A DNA stretch of 64,000 nucleotides, taken from Paenibacillus sp. ACRRX (lineage in GTDB: Bacteria; Bacillota; Bacilli; Paenibacillales; Paenibacillaceae). The DNA is taken from NCBI RefSeq assembly GCF_022346885.1, contig NZ_JAKRNK010000002.1, forward strand, positions 1,054,001 through 1,118,000, read 5' to 3'. Positions 28,667-36,726 of the stretch are shown piece after piece (within the stretch, counting starts at the first letter, position 1; every line of letters begins with the position of its first letter). A program made the position numbers and the translations under genes. Under the pieces are notes generated by a model. It saw nothing but the letters and a program-made list of their open reading frames with translations. It did no database searches and was not told the DNA's origin.

Positions 28667-30070
28667 CTATTTCGATCGCACTTCAAATACAGCAAACTTC
28701 AAATAATGACCTTCGTCAACACCAGCAATCTGTGGATGGTCCTTGCCGGCTGCACGCCACTCAATCAAACGCAGTACTTTCCCTGCATCCTGAGCCGCAT
28801 CTAGAACCGCGTTCATAAACAGATCTGGTCGCATATGGTACGAACAGCTTGCTGTAACTAGATAGCCGCCCTCATTTACAAGCTTCATGCCTTGCAGATT
28901 GATGTCTTTATAACCACGAAATGCACCTTCTACTGCTCCTTTAGTCTTGGCAAAGGCAGGCGGGTCTAAAATAACAACATCCCAGGTTCTGCCGCCGCTC
29001 GCGGTAATCGGCTTAGACGTATCCACCTTTTTCTTTCCCGTCGAAGACGCTGTAGCGGACCGCTCAAACCGCTCCTCCTGACCACGCACCTGCATACGCA
29101 AGTATTCAAAGGCATCAGCCACTACGAACTCCACGCGTTCAGTAAAGCCGTTCAGTTCTACATTTCGCTTGGCACTTTGGATCGCATGATCCGAGATGTC
29201 AAGACAAGTCACCGACTTGGCTCCATACTTGCAGGCATGAAGTGTAAAGCTGCCTGTATGCGCGAAGCATTCCAGCACTGTAGCGCCATCCCACCAGGGG
29301 AACGTCACAGGCTTGCCTTTAGCATTAACAGGCAGTGTCTGAATACCTTGTTCTGTATCGACTTCCTGCATACGTATGCCGCTGCGCTCGCCCCATCCCG
29401 TCATTAATGGTTCAATACTTGCTCGATTCTCACGCTGATCGAAGAAATAACCAGTCTTCTGACCTTCTACGATATCCACCTCGATCGTTAGTCCATTCTC
29501 CTGTACCTGAACATGGCGCGGGCAATCTCCGAATAGCAGCCCTGTTCGCTGTTCAAGCCCTTCACGTTCGCGAATGGGCACATCGCTGCGTTCATATATT
29601 CCTTTTGGTTCGAGTACCTGTACCAGCGCTTCAATGATAGCTTCTCGTCTAACGTCCATGCCAAGCGTAACGATCTGGACGACCAGTATGTCATCAAAGC
29701 GATCTACTACTAGACCTGGTAGAAAGTCGGCCTCACCATACACGAAACGGTACGCTGTTGCTCCTGACAAAAATCGCTTACGATGCTTAAGCGCTTCACT
29801 GAAACGTTCTGCGAAATAAGCTGTGTCCATTTGTACAGCAGGTTCGTAAGACACGATGCGGACCGTAATTTGTGAGGCCGCATTATAGTAGCCCGTCGCC
29901 AAATATTTCCCTTTATCGGTGATGACATCTACTAGTTCTCCTGGCTCTGGCTGCCCGACGATTCGTTCAATTTCGGATTGATATACCCATGGGTGAGAAC
30001 GCTCCGTGCGCTTCTTACGTGAACGTGTCAGTACTACCTGTGGTCGTTGGTGGCTTACTGCTGCTTCGAT
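28667..30070 (-). CDS. RlmI-type 23S rRNA (cytosine-C5) methyltransferase, unusual start
   Basis: Class I SAM-dependent methyltransferase of the RlmI/YwbD family that modifies 23S rRNA. The N-terminal PUA domain is encoded upstream of any ATG/GTG/TTG: the frame reads VVLTRSRKKRTERSHPWVYQ and then EIERIVGQPEPG, clearly homologous. Then follow the Rossmann motif LECFAHTGSFTLHA, the DPPAF motif and SCSYHM near the end. The only strong ribosome site (GGAGGAG) sits 7 bases before an ATC at 30070, with ATT at 30076 and CTG at 30029-30031 as other non-standard starts. TTG 29902 would remove half of the PUA domain. Length is 467 residues from ATC. Two low-complexity inserts interrupt the catalytic domain. 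Confidence 0.85.
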   Translation of the reverse strand: MEAAVSHQRPQVVLTRSRKKRTERSHPWVYQSEIERIVGQPEPGELVDVITDKGKYLATGYYNAASQITVRIVSYEPAVQMDTAYFAERFSEALKHRKRFLSGATAYRFVYGEADFLPGLVVDRFDDILVVQIVTLGMDVRREAIIEALVQVLEPKGIYERSDVPIREREGLEQRTGLLFGDCPRHVQVQENGLTIEVDIVEGQKTGYFFDQRENRASIEPLMTGWGERSGIRMQEVDTEQGIQTLPVNAKGKPVTFPWWDGATVLECFAHTGSFTLHACKYGAKSVTCLDISDHAIQSAKRNVELNGFTERVEFVVADAFEYLRMQVRGQEERFERSATASSTGKKKVDTSKPITASGGRTWDVVILDPPAFAKTKGAVEGAFRGYKDINLQGMKLVNEGGYLVTASCSYHMRPDLFMNAVLDAAQDAGKVLRLIEWRAAGKDHPQIAGVDEGHYLKFAVFEVRSK

Positions 30071-30228
30071 GTGAATTCTCCTCCGTATTGTGTGCTCATT
30101 ACGCTGCCAGACTCCATCAGTTTGTCATGGTTGTCTGCGGACGAGCATACATATTGATTAATGTAAGGCAGGAACTTCTTATATTTAAAAATGGTTGTGC
30201 CATTGAGCATTTCAAAAGGAGTTTGCTT

Positions 30229-31191
30229 ATGTTCAACGAAATGATACTGCCGTTAATCGCAGGCTTGGCGTTATTTCTATTTGGCATGAAAACGATGGAA
30301 TTCGCCCTCCATTTATGGGCAGGTCCATACATGCAGCGCATGCTGCACTCTTCAACCAAGACACCTCTTCACGGGATGATGTTCAGCTCACTGATGACTG
30401 CTGTTATGCAGAGCAGCACAGCGATTACGGTTATCTCGATCGGGCTTGTGAATGCGCGGCTGATGGCATTTTCCCGCACGTTAGGCATTATACTCGGTAC
30501 GAATATAGGCACATGTCTAACAACTGAGCTGATTGGGCTGAATATTAATCAATATGCCATGCCGCTGCTTCTCTTATCCCTGACAACGTGGATGTGGAGT
30601 GTGATTGCGGATGATATTGCTCCCAATCTCATTCCTCGCATTCAACATTGGTGGCGGCCGCTGCAATTTGCATCAATCGCAACTGCAGGCTTCGCCTTTA
30701 TACTGCTTGGCATCGAATGGATGAAATCGATTAGTGAGCCGCTTCAACAGCGCGGTGTGTTTAGCTGGTTTCTTGAGCGCTCGCAAGACAGCTTGCTCTG
30801 GGCGCTTGTAGCCGGCATGGTCATTACCGCGCTCGTGCATAGCAGCGCAGCCATCATAGCCATGGCCATGGGATTATCCGCCACCGGAGCATTGCCAGTC
30901 GAGGTAGGCATTGCTATCGTGATCGGTTCGAATGTTGGCACATGCTTTACTGCGCTTATCGCCTCCATAGGGGGAAGTCGAAGTGGTCAGTACGTAGCCT
31001 GGAGCCACGTTGCGTTAAATGTAGGTGGGGCACTGCTGTTCTTCCCGCTGCTGCATCAGCTGCATGCCGTATCCGCTATGTTAGCACCGGAAGCAGCGTC
31101 ACAGATTGCACGCGCCCAGACCATATTTAACATCGGCAGCTCACTCCTCGCGCTCCCCTTCTGTTATTTACCGGTATGGAAGCGTATATAA
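30229..31191 (+). CDS. Na/phosphate symporter family protein
   Basis: A 320-residue membrane protein of the Na+/Pi cotransporter family (PNaS, PF02690-type). The two inverted repeats carry the transport motifs AVMQSSTAITV and ALVHSSAAIIAM, each followed by a GTNIGTCLT / GSNVGTCFT sequence. About eight transmembrane helices are seen. Start ATG 30229 after AAAGGAG; the open frame upstream overlaps the divergent gene and is not used. It lacks the PhoU-like C-terminal domain present in longer members. It stands alone between divergent and convergent neighbours. Phosphate as substrate is inferred from family. Confidence 0.9.
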   Translation: MFNEMILPLIAGLALFLFGMKTMEFALHLWAGPYMQRMLHSSTKTPLHGMMFSSLMTAVMQSSTAITVISIGLVNARLMAFSRTLGIILGTNIGTCLTTELIGLNINQYAMPLLLLSLTTWMWSVIADDIAPNLIPRIQHWWRPLQFASIATAGFAFILLGIEWMKSISEPLQQRGVFSWFLERSQDSLLWALVAGMVITALVHSSAAIIAMAMGLSATGALPVEVGIAIVIGSNVGTCFTALIASIGGSRSGQYVAWSHVALNVGGALLFFPLLHQLHAVSAMLAPEAASQIARAQTIFNIGSSLLALPFCYLPVWKRI

Positions 31192-31257
31192 CCCAAACTA
31201 CATTCATCACTCATTGCGGCACGATATCTTAAACATCAACAAACTTGTGGCTAAACG

Positions 31258-31683
31258 TTAGGTGCGAATACCCAAGAGGGAAAACGCTCCATGTACAATA
31301 TCATCGTTATTGTCATAACCCGACTCTTGTTGAAGCTGCCAAGCCTCATCCGGATTGTACCAATTCACACCGCGAATTTCTTCTACTTGCGCCTGAAGTT
31401 CGCCTTCTTCGGCTTCAACGAGGTAATAATGGACTTCTTTGTCCACAGTTCCATGCTCCGCATGCTCGTACTGATAATGAATCACGTTGATTGGCGCTAC
31501 AATTCGACCGCGGATTCCGGTTTCCTCTACAATTTCACGAAGCGCGGTTTGTTCAATTGTTTCGCCGGGCTCCATCTTACCTTTGGCAAGCGACACTTTA
31601 CCATATCGGTCTTGGATAAGTTGTATCTCCAACTGCTCGCTACGTGTGCGGTAAACTACACCCCCAGCAGATATCTCTTTCAT
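31258..31683 (-). CDS. Nudix hydrolase
   Basis: A 141-residue Nudix hydrolase cleaving a nucleoside diphosphate linked to another moiety. The Nudix box spans residues 35-57, G-x5-E-x7-REIVEETGI, with all consensus residues present. The N-terminus KEISAGGVVYR is typical of Ap4A or NTP pyrophosphohydrolases of the MutT class; the substrate cannot be told. GGGAGG lies before the ATG. Its stop is 67 bases from the convergent transporter gene. Confidence 0.92.
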   Translation of the reverse strand: MKEISAGGVVYRTRSEQLEIQLIQDRYGKVSLAKGKMEPGETIEQTALREIVEETGIRGRIVAPINVIHYQYEHAEHGTVDKEVHYYLVEAEEGELQAQVEEIRGVNWYNPDEAWQLQQESGYDNNDDIVHGAFSLLGIRT

Positions 31684-31812
31684 ACACTGATGCCTCCCGT
31701 CATTGATAAGATATAGTTGAACTCTATTTTGTGCAGATTGGCACTAAACGCAAGCTGTTTATTGGTGTAGAGGGTATGTACACATCCTTACTCACATACT
31801 AGCCCATAAGAA

Positions 31813-31855
31813 GGAGGATTTCATCCTCTCCCAGAATAGGGAACTGAAATCCTCC
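31813..31855 (-). terminator. Hairpin after mtaB
   Basis: Perfect 11-bp stem GGAGGATTTCA (31813-31823) with TGAAATCCTCC (31845-31855), followed on the minus strand by TTCTTAT, a weak T-tract. It lies 20 bases after the mtaB stop and probably ends the prmA-rsmE-mtaB transcript. Confidence 0.65.
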
Positions 31856-31875
31856 GTGACTTGCCTATTCATCTC

Positions 31876-33222
31876 TTACATGCTAGCTGCCTGATCCATG
31901 TGCGCATCTAATACACGTACGAGTACCCCGTGACATTCATTAACGCCTGGTTCCGTAATCTTGACACGGCACAGCTTGCCAATCAAAGATTCATCTCCGT
32001 CAAACAGCACTTGCAAGTAATTATCTGAATAACCCATTACCTTGCCTTGTCCAGATGCCCCTTTGGAATCCCGCTCTGGAATTACATCGACCACTTGGCC
32101 TACAAATTGCTCCGCGTACTCGAGCTGCATCTTTTCCGACAAGTCAATCAGTTCATGCACGCGTGCATGCTTGATTTCTTCGTCTACTTGATCTTCCATT
32201 CTTGCGGCAGGCGTACCCGTACGCTTTGAATACGGAAATACATGCATTTCTGAGAATCCAACTTGCTTCATAAATTCGTACCCTTCACGGAACTGTTCGT
32301 CCGTCTCCCCAGGGAAGCCAACGATCACGTCAGTAGTGATCGCTACGTCAGGCATAGCTTTTCGAATTCGGGCAATCTTGTCCGCAAATTCTTCAGTCGT
32401 ATACTTACGGCGCATACGTTTTAATACTTCTGTATTTCCAGCTTGCAGCGGTATATGAAGATGACGACACATCTTGGTAGACTTGTCTAACACTTCAATC
32501 ATACCGTCATCAATCTGACTCGCTTCAATGGAACTGATACGAATCCGCTCAAGCCCCTCTACCTTGTCCAGATCCTTTAACAGATCGGTTAACGTGTAGT
32601 TCTCCATATCATCGCCGTAGCCGCCTGTATGAATACCTGTAAGCACAATTTCCTTGTAACCTGAAGCTACTAGTTGATGTGCTTGCTTAAGTACACTTTC
32701 AGCCTCCCGGCTGCGGGACAATCCACGTGACCATGGGATAATGCAGAACGTACAGAAGTTATTGCATCCTTCTTGAATCTTCAAAAATGCACGCGTACGC
32801 TCAGCAAAGTCAGGCACATCTAATTCCTCAAATGCCCGTGTCTTCATGATATTACGTACGGCATTAATTGGCTTGCGCTCTGCATGAAGCTGATTCACAT
32901 AATCCATTAGTTTCTCGCGGTCTTGCGTACCAATGACCAAATCTACTCCCGGGATATCCATAATCTCTGCAGGCGATGTCTGCGCATAGCAGCCTGTCAC
33001 CGCAATAATCGCATCCGGGTTGCGGCGAACCGCACGTCGAATGATCTGGCGGCTCTTCTTGTCGCCAGTATTCGTAACCGTACAAGTGTTAATTAGATAC
33101 ACGTCAGCAGTCTGTTCGAAATCAACCTGCTCATACCCTTCTGACTTAAACAATTGCCAGATGGCTTCGGTATCATAGAAGTTAACTTTGCAGCCTAATG
33201 TGTAAAATGCTACCGATGGCAT
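31876..33222 (-). CDS. mtaB: tRNA t6A37 methylthiotransferase MtaB
   Basis: Radical-SAM enzyme adding a methylthio group to N6-threonylcarbamoyladenosine-37 of tRNAs. N-terminal UPF0004 cysteines are at TLGCKVN, NTCTVTN and GCYAQ. The radical SAM cluster motif is GCNNFCTFCIIPWSRG. A C-terminal TRAM domain is present. It has 448 residues from ATG 33222 (GGGGGAG at 7 bases); a GTG two codons upstream is possible. Formerly YqeV. Order prmA-rsmE-mtaB follows Bacillus. Confidence 0.95.
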   Translation of the reverse strand: MPSVAFYTLGCKVNFYDTEAIWQLFKSEGYEQVDFEQTADVYLINTCTVTNTGDKKSRQIIRRAVRRNPDAIIAVTGCYAQTSPAEIMDIPGVDLVIGTQDREKLMDYVNQLHAERKPINAVRNIMKTRAFEELDVPDFAERTRAFLKIQEGCNNFCTFCIIPWSRGLSRSREAESVLKQAHQLVASGYKEIVLTGIHTGGYGDDMENYTLTDLLKDLDKVEGLERIRISSIEASQIDDGMIEVLDKSTKMCRHLHIPLQAGNTEVLKRMRRKYTTEEFADKIARIRKAMPDVAITTDVIVGFPGETDEQFREGYEFMKQVGFSEMHVFPYSKRTGTPAARMEDQVDEEIKHARVHELIDLSEKMQLEYAEQFVGQVVDVIPERDSKGASGQGKVMGYSDNYLQVLFDGDESLIGKLCRVKITEPGVNECHGVLVRVLDAHMDQAASM

Positions 33223-33224
33223 GT

Positions 33225-33992
33225 TCACACTCCCCCCATCTCACCAGTCTCGTACAGCAGGCATGCGAGTGCCAGCATACCTGCTGTCTCCGCACGTAAT
33301 ATGCGGCGTCCCAACCCAACACAACGAGCACCTGCGCTGGTGATCTCCTCCACCTCGCGCGGTGCGAATCCGCCTTCCGGACCTACAACAATCATCACTT
33401 TGGCATTCCCTTTATGTTCACGGCGTTCCATTACAAATGGATGGATAATATCCCGCAACTGGGTGCCACGCTCGTCCTCATAACAGAACAACACAAGCTC
33501 ATAGCTGGCCACGTGTTGAAGCAGCTGCTTCCAACTCATGCTGGAAGATATCGAGGGTACACGATTACGGTGAGACTGTTCTGCTGCCTCTTTAGCAATC
33601 TTACTCCAACGCTCGATACGCTTCGCTTCCTTCTTGGCATCGTACTGCACCACAGTGCGTTCCGATACAAAAGGAACAAATGACGCAGCCCCAATCTCTG
33701 TGCACTTCTGAATAATGAGCTCCATCTTGTCGCCTTTCGGCAGACTCTGCGCAATGACGACATCGTAATGCGGCTCACGATCAAGTTCCCTCATTTCGAC
33801 GATACGTGCTTTCACCGCACCCGCCTCAACAGAAGTATACTCTACAAGCGCTTCGCGAGCTTCCCCATCGCTTACGATAAATAAATCGCCTTCCTTTGTG
33901 CGCATCACATGAGTCAAATGATGGGCATCCTGCCCGCTAATTTCAATATAATGCTCTCCGAATTGCTCGGGAGCGACAAAATATTTTTGCAT
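33225..33992 (-). CDS. rsmE: 16S rRNA m3U1498 methyltransferase RsmE
   Basis: SPOUT-class methyltransferase for U1498 of 16S rRNA. The N-terminal PUA-like domain starts MQKYFVAPEQF. The SAM-binding knot has VVGPEGGFAPREVEEI, then LGRRILRAETA, both family hallmarks. It has 255 residues from ATG 33992; ATG 34004 is also in frame, and the GAGGG site fits neither well. It ends 3 bases before the mtaB ATG, suggesting coupling. Confidence 0.94.
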   Translation of the reverse strand: MQKYFVAPEQFGEHYIEISGQDAHHLTHVMRTKEGDLFIVSDGEAREALVEYTSVEAGAVKARIVEMRELDREPHYDVVIAQSLPKGDKMELIIQKCTEIGAASFVPFVSERTVVQYDAKKEAKRIERWSKIAKEAAEQSHRNRVPSISSSMSWKQLLQHVASYELVLFCYEDERGTQLRDIIHPFVMERREHKGNAKVMIVVGPEGGFAPREVEEITSAGARCVGLGRRILRAETAGMLALACLLYETGEMGGV

Positions 33993-34098
33993 CGTGGTCA
34001 ACATCCCTCATCATACACGTTTTGAAGCCGGATCGCCACCGTTTACAACATTTTGTAACAAGGGCGAATCCGGCACATTATACTAACTGAAATAAAGA

Positions 34099-34782
34099 CT
34101 AAACACCAACCAGGAAGTAAGCCGCCCGTGAGAACAGCATATAAATCGGCTGAATCAGATCAAATAAAGGATCAAGTGTCACACGACGTAATGGCGGAAG
34201 AAAGACGATCAGCAAAAAGATAAAGACCGACCACTGCTCAAACTTCATTAACTTAAGTCGCATGCTGCGCGGTGCAAGGTCCTCTAGTATACGATACCCA
34301 TCAAGCGGCGGCAGCGGAATCAAATTAAACAAGAATAACAGAATATTGTACATGATCAAGTAATGGAAAAATATTTTCAGCGCCAACTGAACACGATCTA
34401 CAGCATTAAAATCAACCCAGCCAAACTTTGCGCACAAATGAAGCACCAGCATGCTGATAAAAGCAAGCAGCAAGTTACTGATCGGTCCTGCAGCAGACAC
34501 AATAATTCCCATCAGACGCGGATTTTTAAAATTGTCGCGATTGACTGGCACAGGTTTAGCCCACCCAAACCCTGCGATAACAAACAATAACGTACCTAAC
34601 ACATCCAAATGTCTGGCTGGGTTCAATGATACGCGGCCAAGCATTTTGGCTGTCGGATCTCCGAATTTCCATGCAAAGAATGCATGAGAAAACTCATGAA
34701 CTGTGAATGCAATCATGAGGACCAACAGCAGAAAAGGCAGTGTGTCTAATGGTACTGCAAAAAAGTTGTTCCAATCTCCCAT
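34099..34782 (-). CDS. Site-2 protease family M50 metalloprotease
   Basis: A 227-residue membrane protein with zinc motif HEFSH at residues 29-33 inside the first helices. The second metal site region NLIPLPPLDGYRIL includes the D-G typical of M50 peptidases. About five transmembrane helices. It belongs to the short, PDZ-less class like YwhC, whose substrates are unknown. GGCGGAG precedes the ATG. It is inserted between prmA and rsmE, which are adjacent in B. subtilis. Confidence 0.92.
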   Translation of the reverse strand: MGDWNNFFAVPLDTLPFLLLVLMIAFTVHEFSHAFFAWKFGDPTAKMLGRVSLNPARHLDVLGTLLFVIAGFGWAKPVPVNRDNFKNPRLMGIIVSAAGPISNLLLAFISMLVLHLCAKFGWVDFNAVDRVQLALKIFFHYLIMYNILLFLFNLIPLPPLDGYRILEDLAPRSMRLKLMKFEQWSVFIFLLIVFLPPLRRVTLDPLFDLIQPIYMLFSRAAYFLVGV

Positions 34783-34799
34783 GAACTCTCCGCCTTCCC

Positions 34800-35777
34800 T
34801 TATGCTTTACGTGCAACAAATGCGACCCAATCATCGTCGCGATTTGTCGCTTCTATGCTAAATCCACTTTTCACTAACGCATCTGCAACCAACTGTTCTT
34901 TGTTCTTATAAATGCCAGAAGCAATGTACAGGCCGCCAGAAGCTAATGCTTCATAGACATCATCCACAAACAACAAAATAATTTCTGCCAAAATATTAGC
35001 GACGATGATCTGGACAGGCAGCTGCACACCAAGGCGAGCGGAATCCTCTGCTTCGCTAGTCTTGATCACTTGCAGCAAGTCGCCTTCTCGAACCGTAACC
35101 TGCTCACTTAAGCCATTCAGCGTGACATTTGCACCCGCAATGCCAACAGCAACCGGATCCAAGTCGATAGCAAGCACATGACGAGCTCCGAGCTTTAAGG
35201 CGCCAATCGCGAGTATGCCTGAGCCAGTGCCAACATCAATAATATCCTCACCACCCTGAATAACATGCTCAAGCGTACGCAAGCACAATGAAGTCGTTGG
35301 ATGCGTTCCTGTGCCAAAAGCCATGCCCGGGTCTATCTCAATAATACGCTCATCTGCATGAACCGGCTCATAAGTTTCCCATGTGGGCTTAATCGTTAAA
35401 CGTTCGGATACACGCTGCGGCTTGAAATATTGCTTCCATGCATCAGCCCAATCATCCTCATGTACTCGCCGCCAGCTAAGCGTAGCAATTCCAGGATCAA
35501 TGTCATAGGTTCGAAGCTCTTCGATCCGATTGTGAACCTCATTGTGTATATCCTCTAAATCGGAGCCTTCTGCAAAATAACCTTTCATAACCGCTTGACC
35601 TTCAGGTATATCGTTTAACGGCTTGTCGTACAACTCGCCATAAGAAGTATCCCGTACTTTATTTAGCGTACCGGACTCCTCGATACTAACCCCACCTGCT
35701 CCTGCCTCATGCAAAAAGTTGGAGATCATTTCTGTCGCTTCTTCTGTTGTATGTATCGTCAATTCATGCCAATGCAC
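34800..35777 (-). CDS. prmA: Ribosomal protein L11 methyltransferase PrmA
   Basis: SAM-dependent enzyme trimethylating lysines and the N-terminus of ribosomal protein L11. The substrate-binding N-terminal domain starts HWHELTIHTTEEATEMI. The SAM motif IDVGTGSGILAIGA and the post-I DLDPVAV are followed by NILAEIIL. Length 325, slightly longer than in Bacillus. Start is GTG 35777 after AAAGGGGG. It is normally next to dnaJ; here 7 kb of accessory genes separate them. Confidence 0.95.
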   Translation of the reverse strand: MHWHELTIHTTEEATEMISNFLHEAGAGGVSIEESGTLNKVRDTSYGELYDKPLNDIPEGQAVMKGYFAEGSDLEDIHNEVHNRIEELRTYDIDPGIATLSWRRVHEDDWADAWKQYFKPQRVSERLTIKPTWETYEPVHADERIIEIDPGMAFGTGTHPTTSLCLRTLEHVIQGGEDIIDVGTGSGILAIGALKLGARHVLAIDLDPVAVGIAGANVTLNGLSEQVTVREGDLLQVIKTSEAEDSARLGVQLPVQIIVANILAEIILLFVDDVYEALASGGLYIASGIYKNKEQLVADALVKSGFSIEATNRDDDWVAFVARKA

Positions 35778-35858
35778 GGGTGGATATCCCCCTTTAAACA
35801 GCTCATTCTAGATTGGAATCTTTCCAATCTGCTTATCCACATCCTTATTATTCTACAC

Positions 35859-35925
35859 AAAAAGCAAACTCCTTACAACGACAGCAGCTTTTGCATATGC
35901 ATGCTGACGTGTAAGGAGTTTGCTT
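35859..35925 (-). terminator. Terminator of the forespore-type gene pair
   Basis: Perfect 15-bp stem (35862-35876 with 35911-35925) with a 34-base loop, followed on the minus strand by a short TTTTTGTG tract. It starts 23 bases after the stop at 35949. Confidence 0.7.
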
Positions 35926-35948
35926 GGACTTTATTATAGGAATCGTGT

Positions 35949-36161
35949 TCAGCTAGGGAAGCCGCTGTGGTCTTGAATAATGACCTGCACCCGCTCCCAC
36001 ATCTGTTGCGGCACTTCTGCTTGCAGCAAGTAAGCTCCAACCTCTGGCGAAGCCTGAACTTCTTCTGTCATCCGAACGGATGGCAGCCGTAGTGACTGCA
36101 GCTTAATCTCGCACATACGGGCTTCATCCGCATGGTTGAAGTGCGCTTCTACATAACTCAT
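35949..36161 (-). CDS. Small unknown protein, coupled to SASP-like gene
   Basis: A 70-residue protein with no family I recognise. The pattern suggests beta-alpha-beta-beta-alpha: SYVEAHF, then helix NHADEARMCEIKLQSL, strand PSVRMTEEV, strand VGAYLLQAEV and helix PQQMWERVQVII, compatible with a small ferredoxin-like or ACT-like domain. Its ATG overlaps the upstream stop (ATGA) and has no ribosome site of its own, so translation depends on the SASP-like gene and it shares the sigma-F-like promoter. Role in the spore is inferred from this only. Confidence 0.65.
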   Translation of the reverse strand: MSYVEAHFNHADEARMCEIKLQSLRLPSVRMTEEVQASPEVGAYLLQAEVPQQMWERVQVIIQDHSGFPS

Positions 36162-36487
36162 TGTTGGTCAGCGCGTGTATTTGCTTGTTTAGCACGTTTT
36201 GCAGCAGCAAGATCTGCTGCATCTGCTTGATCAGCAGCAAACTCTACATCTGTTGCACGGCCAGCGGCTGTACCTGCAACTCCTGCAACCCCTGTGACAC
36301 CCGCAGCACCTGCAACTCCGGCAGCACCTACTCCGTTAGCCAGTTCAGCGCCGAATTCTGTGTCATTAGCTTGATCTGCAGCAAATTCAACATCATTTGC
36401 TTGGGATGCACCAACCTTCTTATTTACAGCTCCAGCACCAAGTAATCCTGAGCCTGCTACAGATGAGTTTTCATTTTTGAATGTCAT
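36158..36487 (-). CDS. Repeat protein resembling gamma-type SASP
   Basis: A 109-residue protein of simple composition, Ala/Asp/Gly/Val-rich. Three copies of a DVEFAADQA-like unit (QANDVEFAADQA, QANDTEFGAEL, RATDVEFAADQA) resemble the TEFASET repeats of SspE-type gamma small acid-soluble spore proteins, the storage proteins cut by GPR. The first two units are separated from the third by an Ala/Gly/Val stretch (GVGAAGVAGAAG). ATG 36487 has AGGAGG at 9 bases; a GTG 9 bases upstream overlaps the site. A sigma-F-like promoter 50-90 bases upstream supports forespore expression. The assignment is inference, not a clear homology. Confidence 0.6.
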   Translation of the reverse strand: MTFKNENSSVAGSGLLGAGAVNKKVGASQANDVEFAADQANDTEFGAELANGVGAAGVAGAAGVTGVAGVAGTAAGRATDVEFAADQADAADLAAAKRAKQANTRADQQ

Positions 36488-36544
36488 TTCGGACACCCTC
36501 CTTGTTGTAAGTGTAATGGGTTAAACTCATTTCAATTCCGAGTA

Positions 36545-36575
36545 CAGTATTTCCGAGCTTGCTGCTCCATTATGC
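36545..36575 (-). promoter_or_regulatory. Sigma-F-like forespore promoter
   Basis: On the minus strand GCATA (36571-36575), a 16-base spacer, then GGAAATACTG (36545-36554). This fits the B. subtilis sigma-F consensus GYWTA-N16-GGnnAnAnTw at nearly all defined positions. Predicted start is about 50 bases before the SASP-like ATG. Confidence 0.6.
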
Positions 36576-36726
36576 ATTTATTCTTCTTTAAATTATTTCC
36601 TTTAATATCCAGTTATAAGGCTATACTTACATTTACTTTGTTAAAATTGAAAAGAGGGTGATTTATCTGTTTGGTGACGGGAAATAATAGTTCCAGTTCT
36701 ACATTACATATTCAAGGAGTGGACCG

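Noticed and set aside
29989-30228. 80-residue N-terminal extension of the Na/phosphate transporter
   Set aside because: It overlaps the antisense coding region of the rRNA methyltransferase; ATG 30229 has a good ribosome site and fits the family start.
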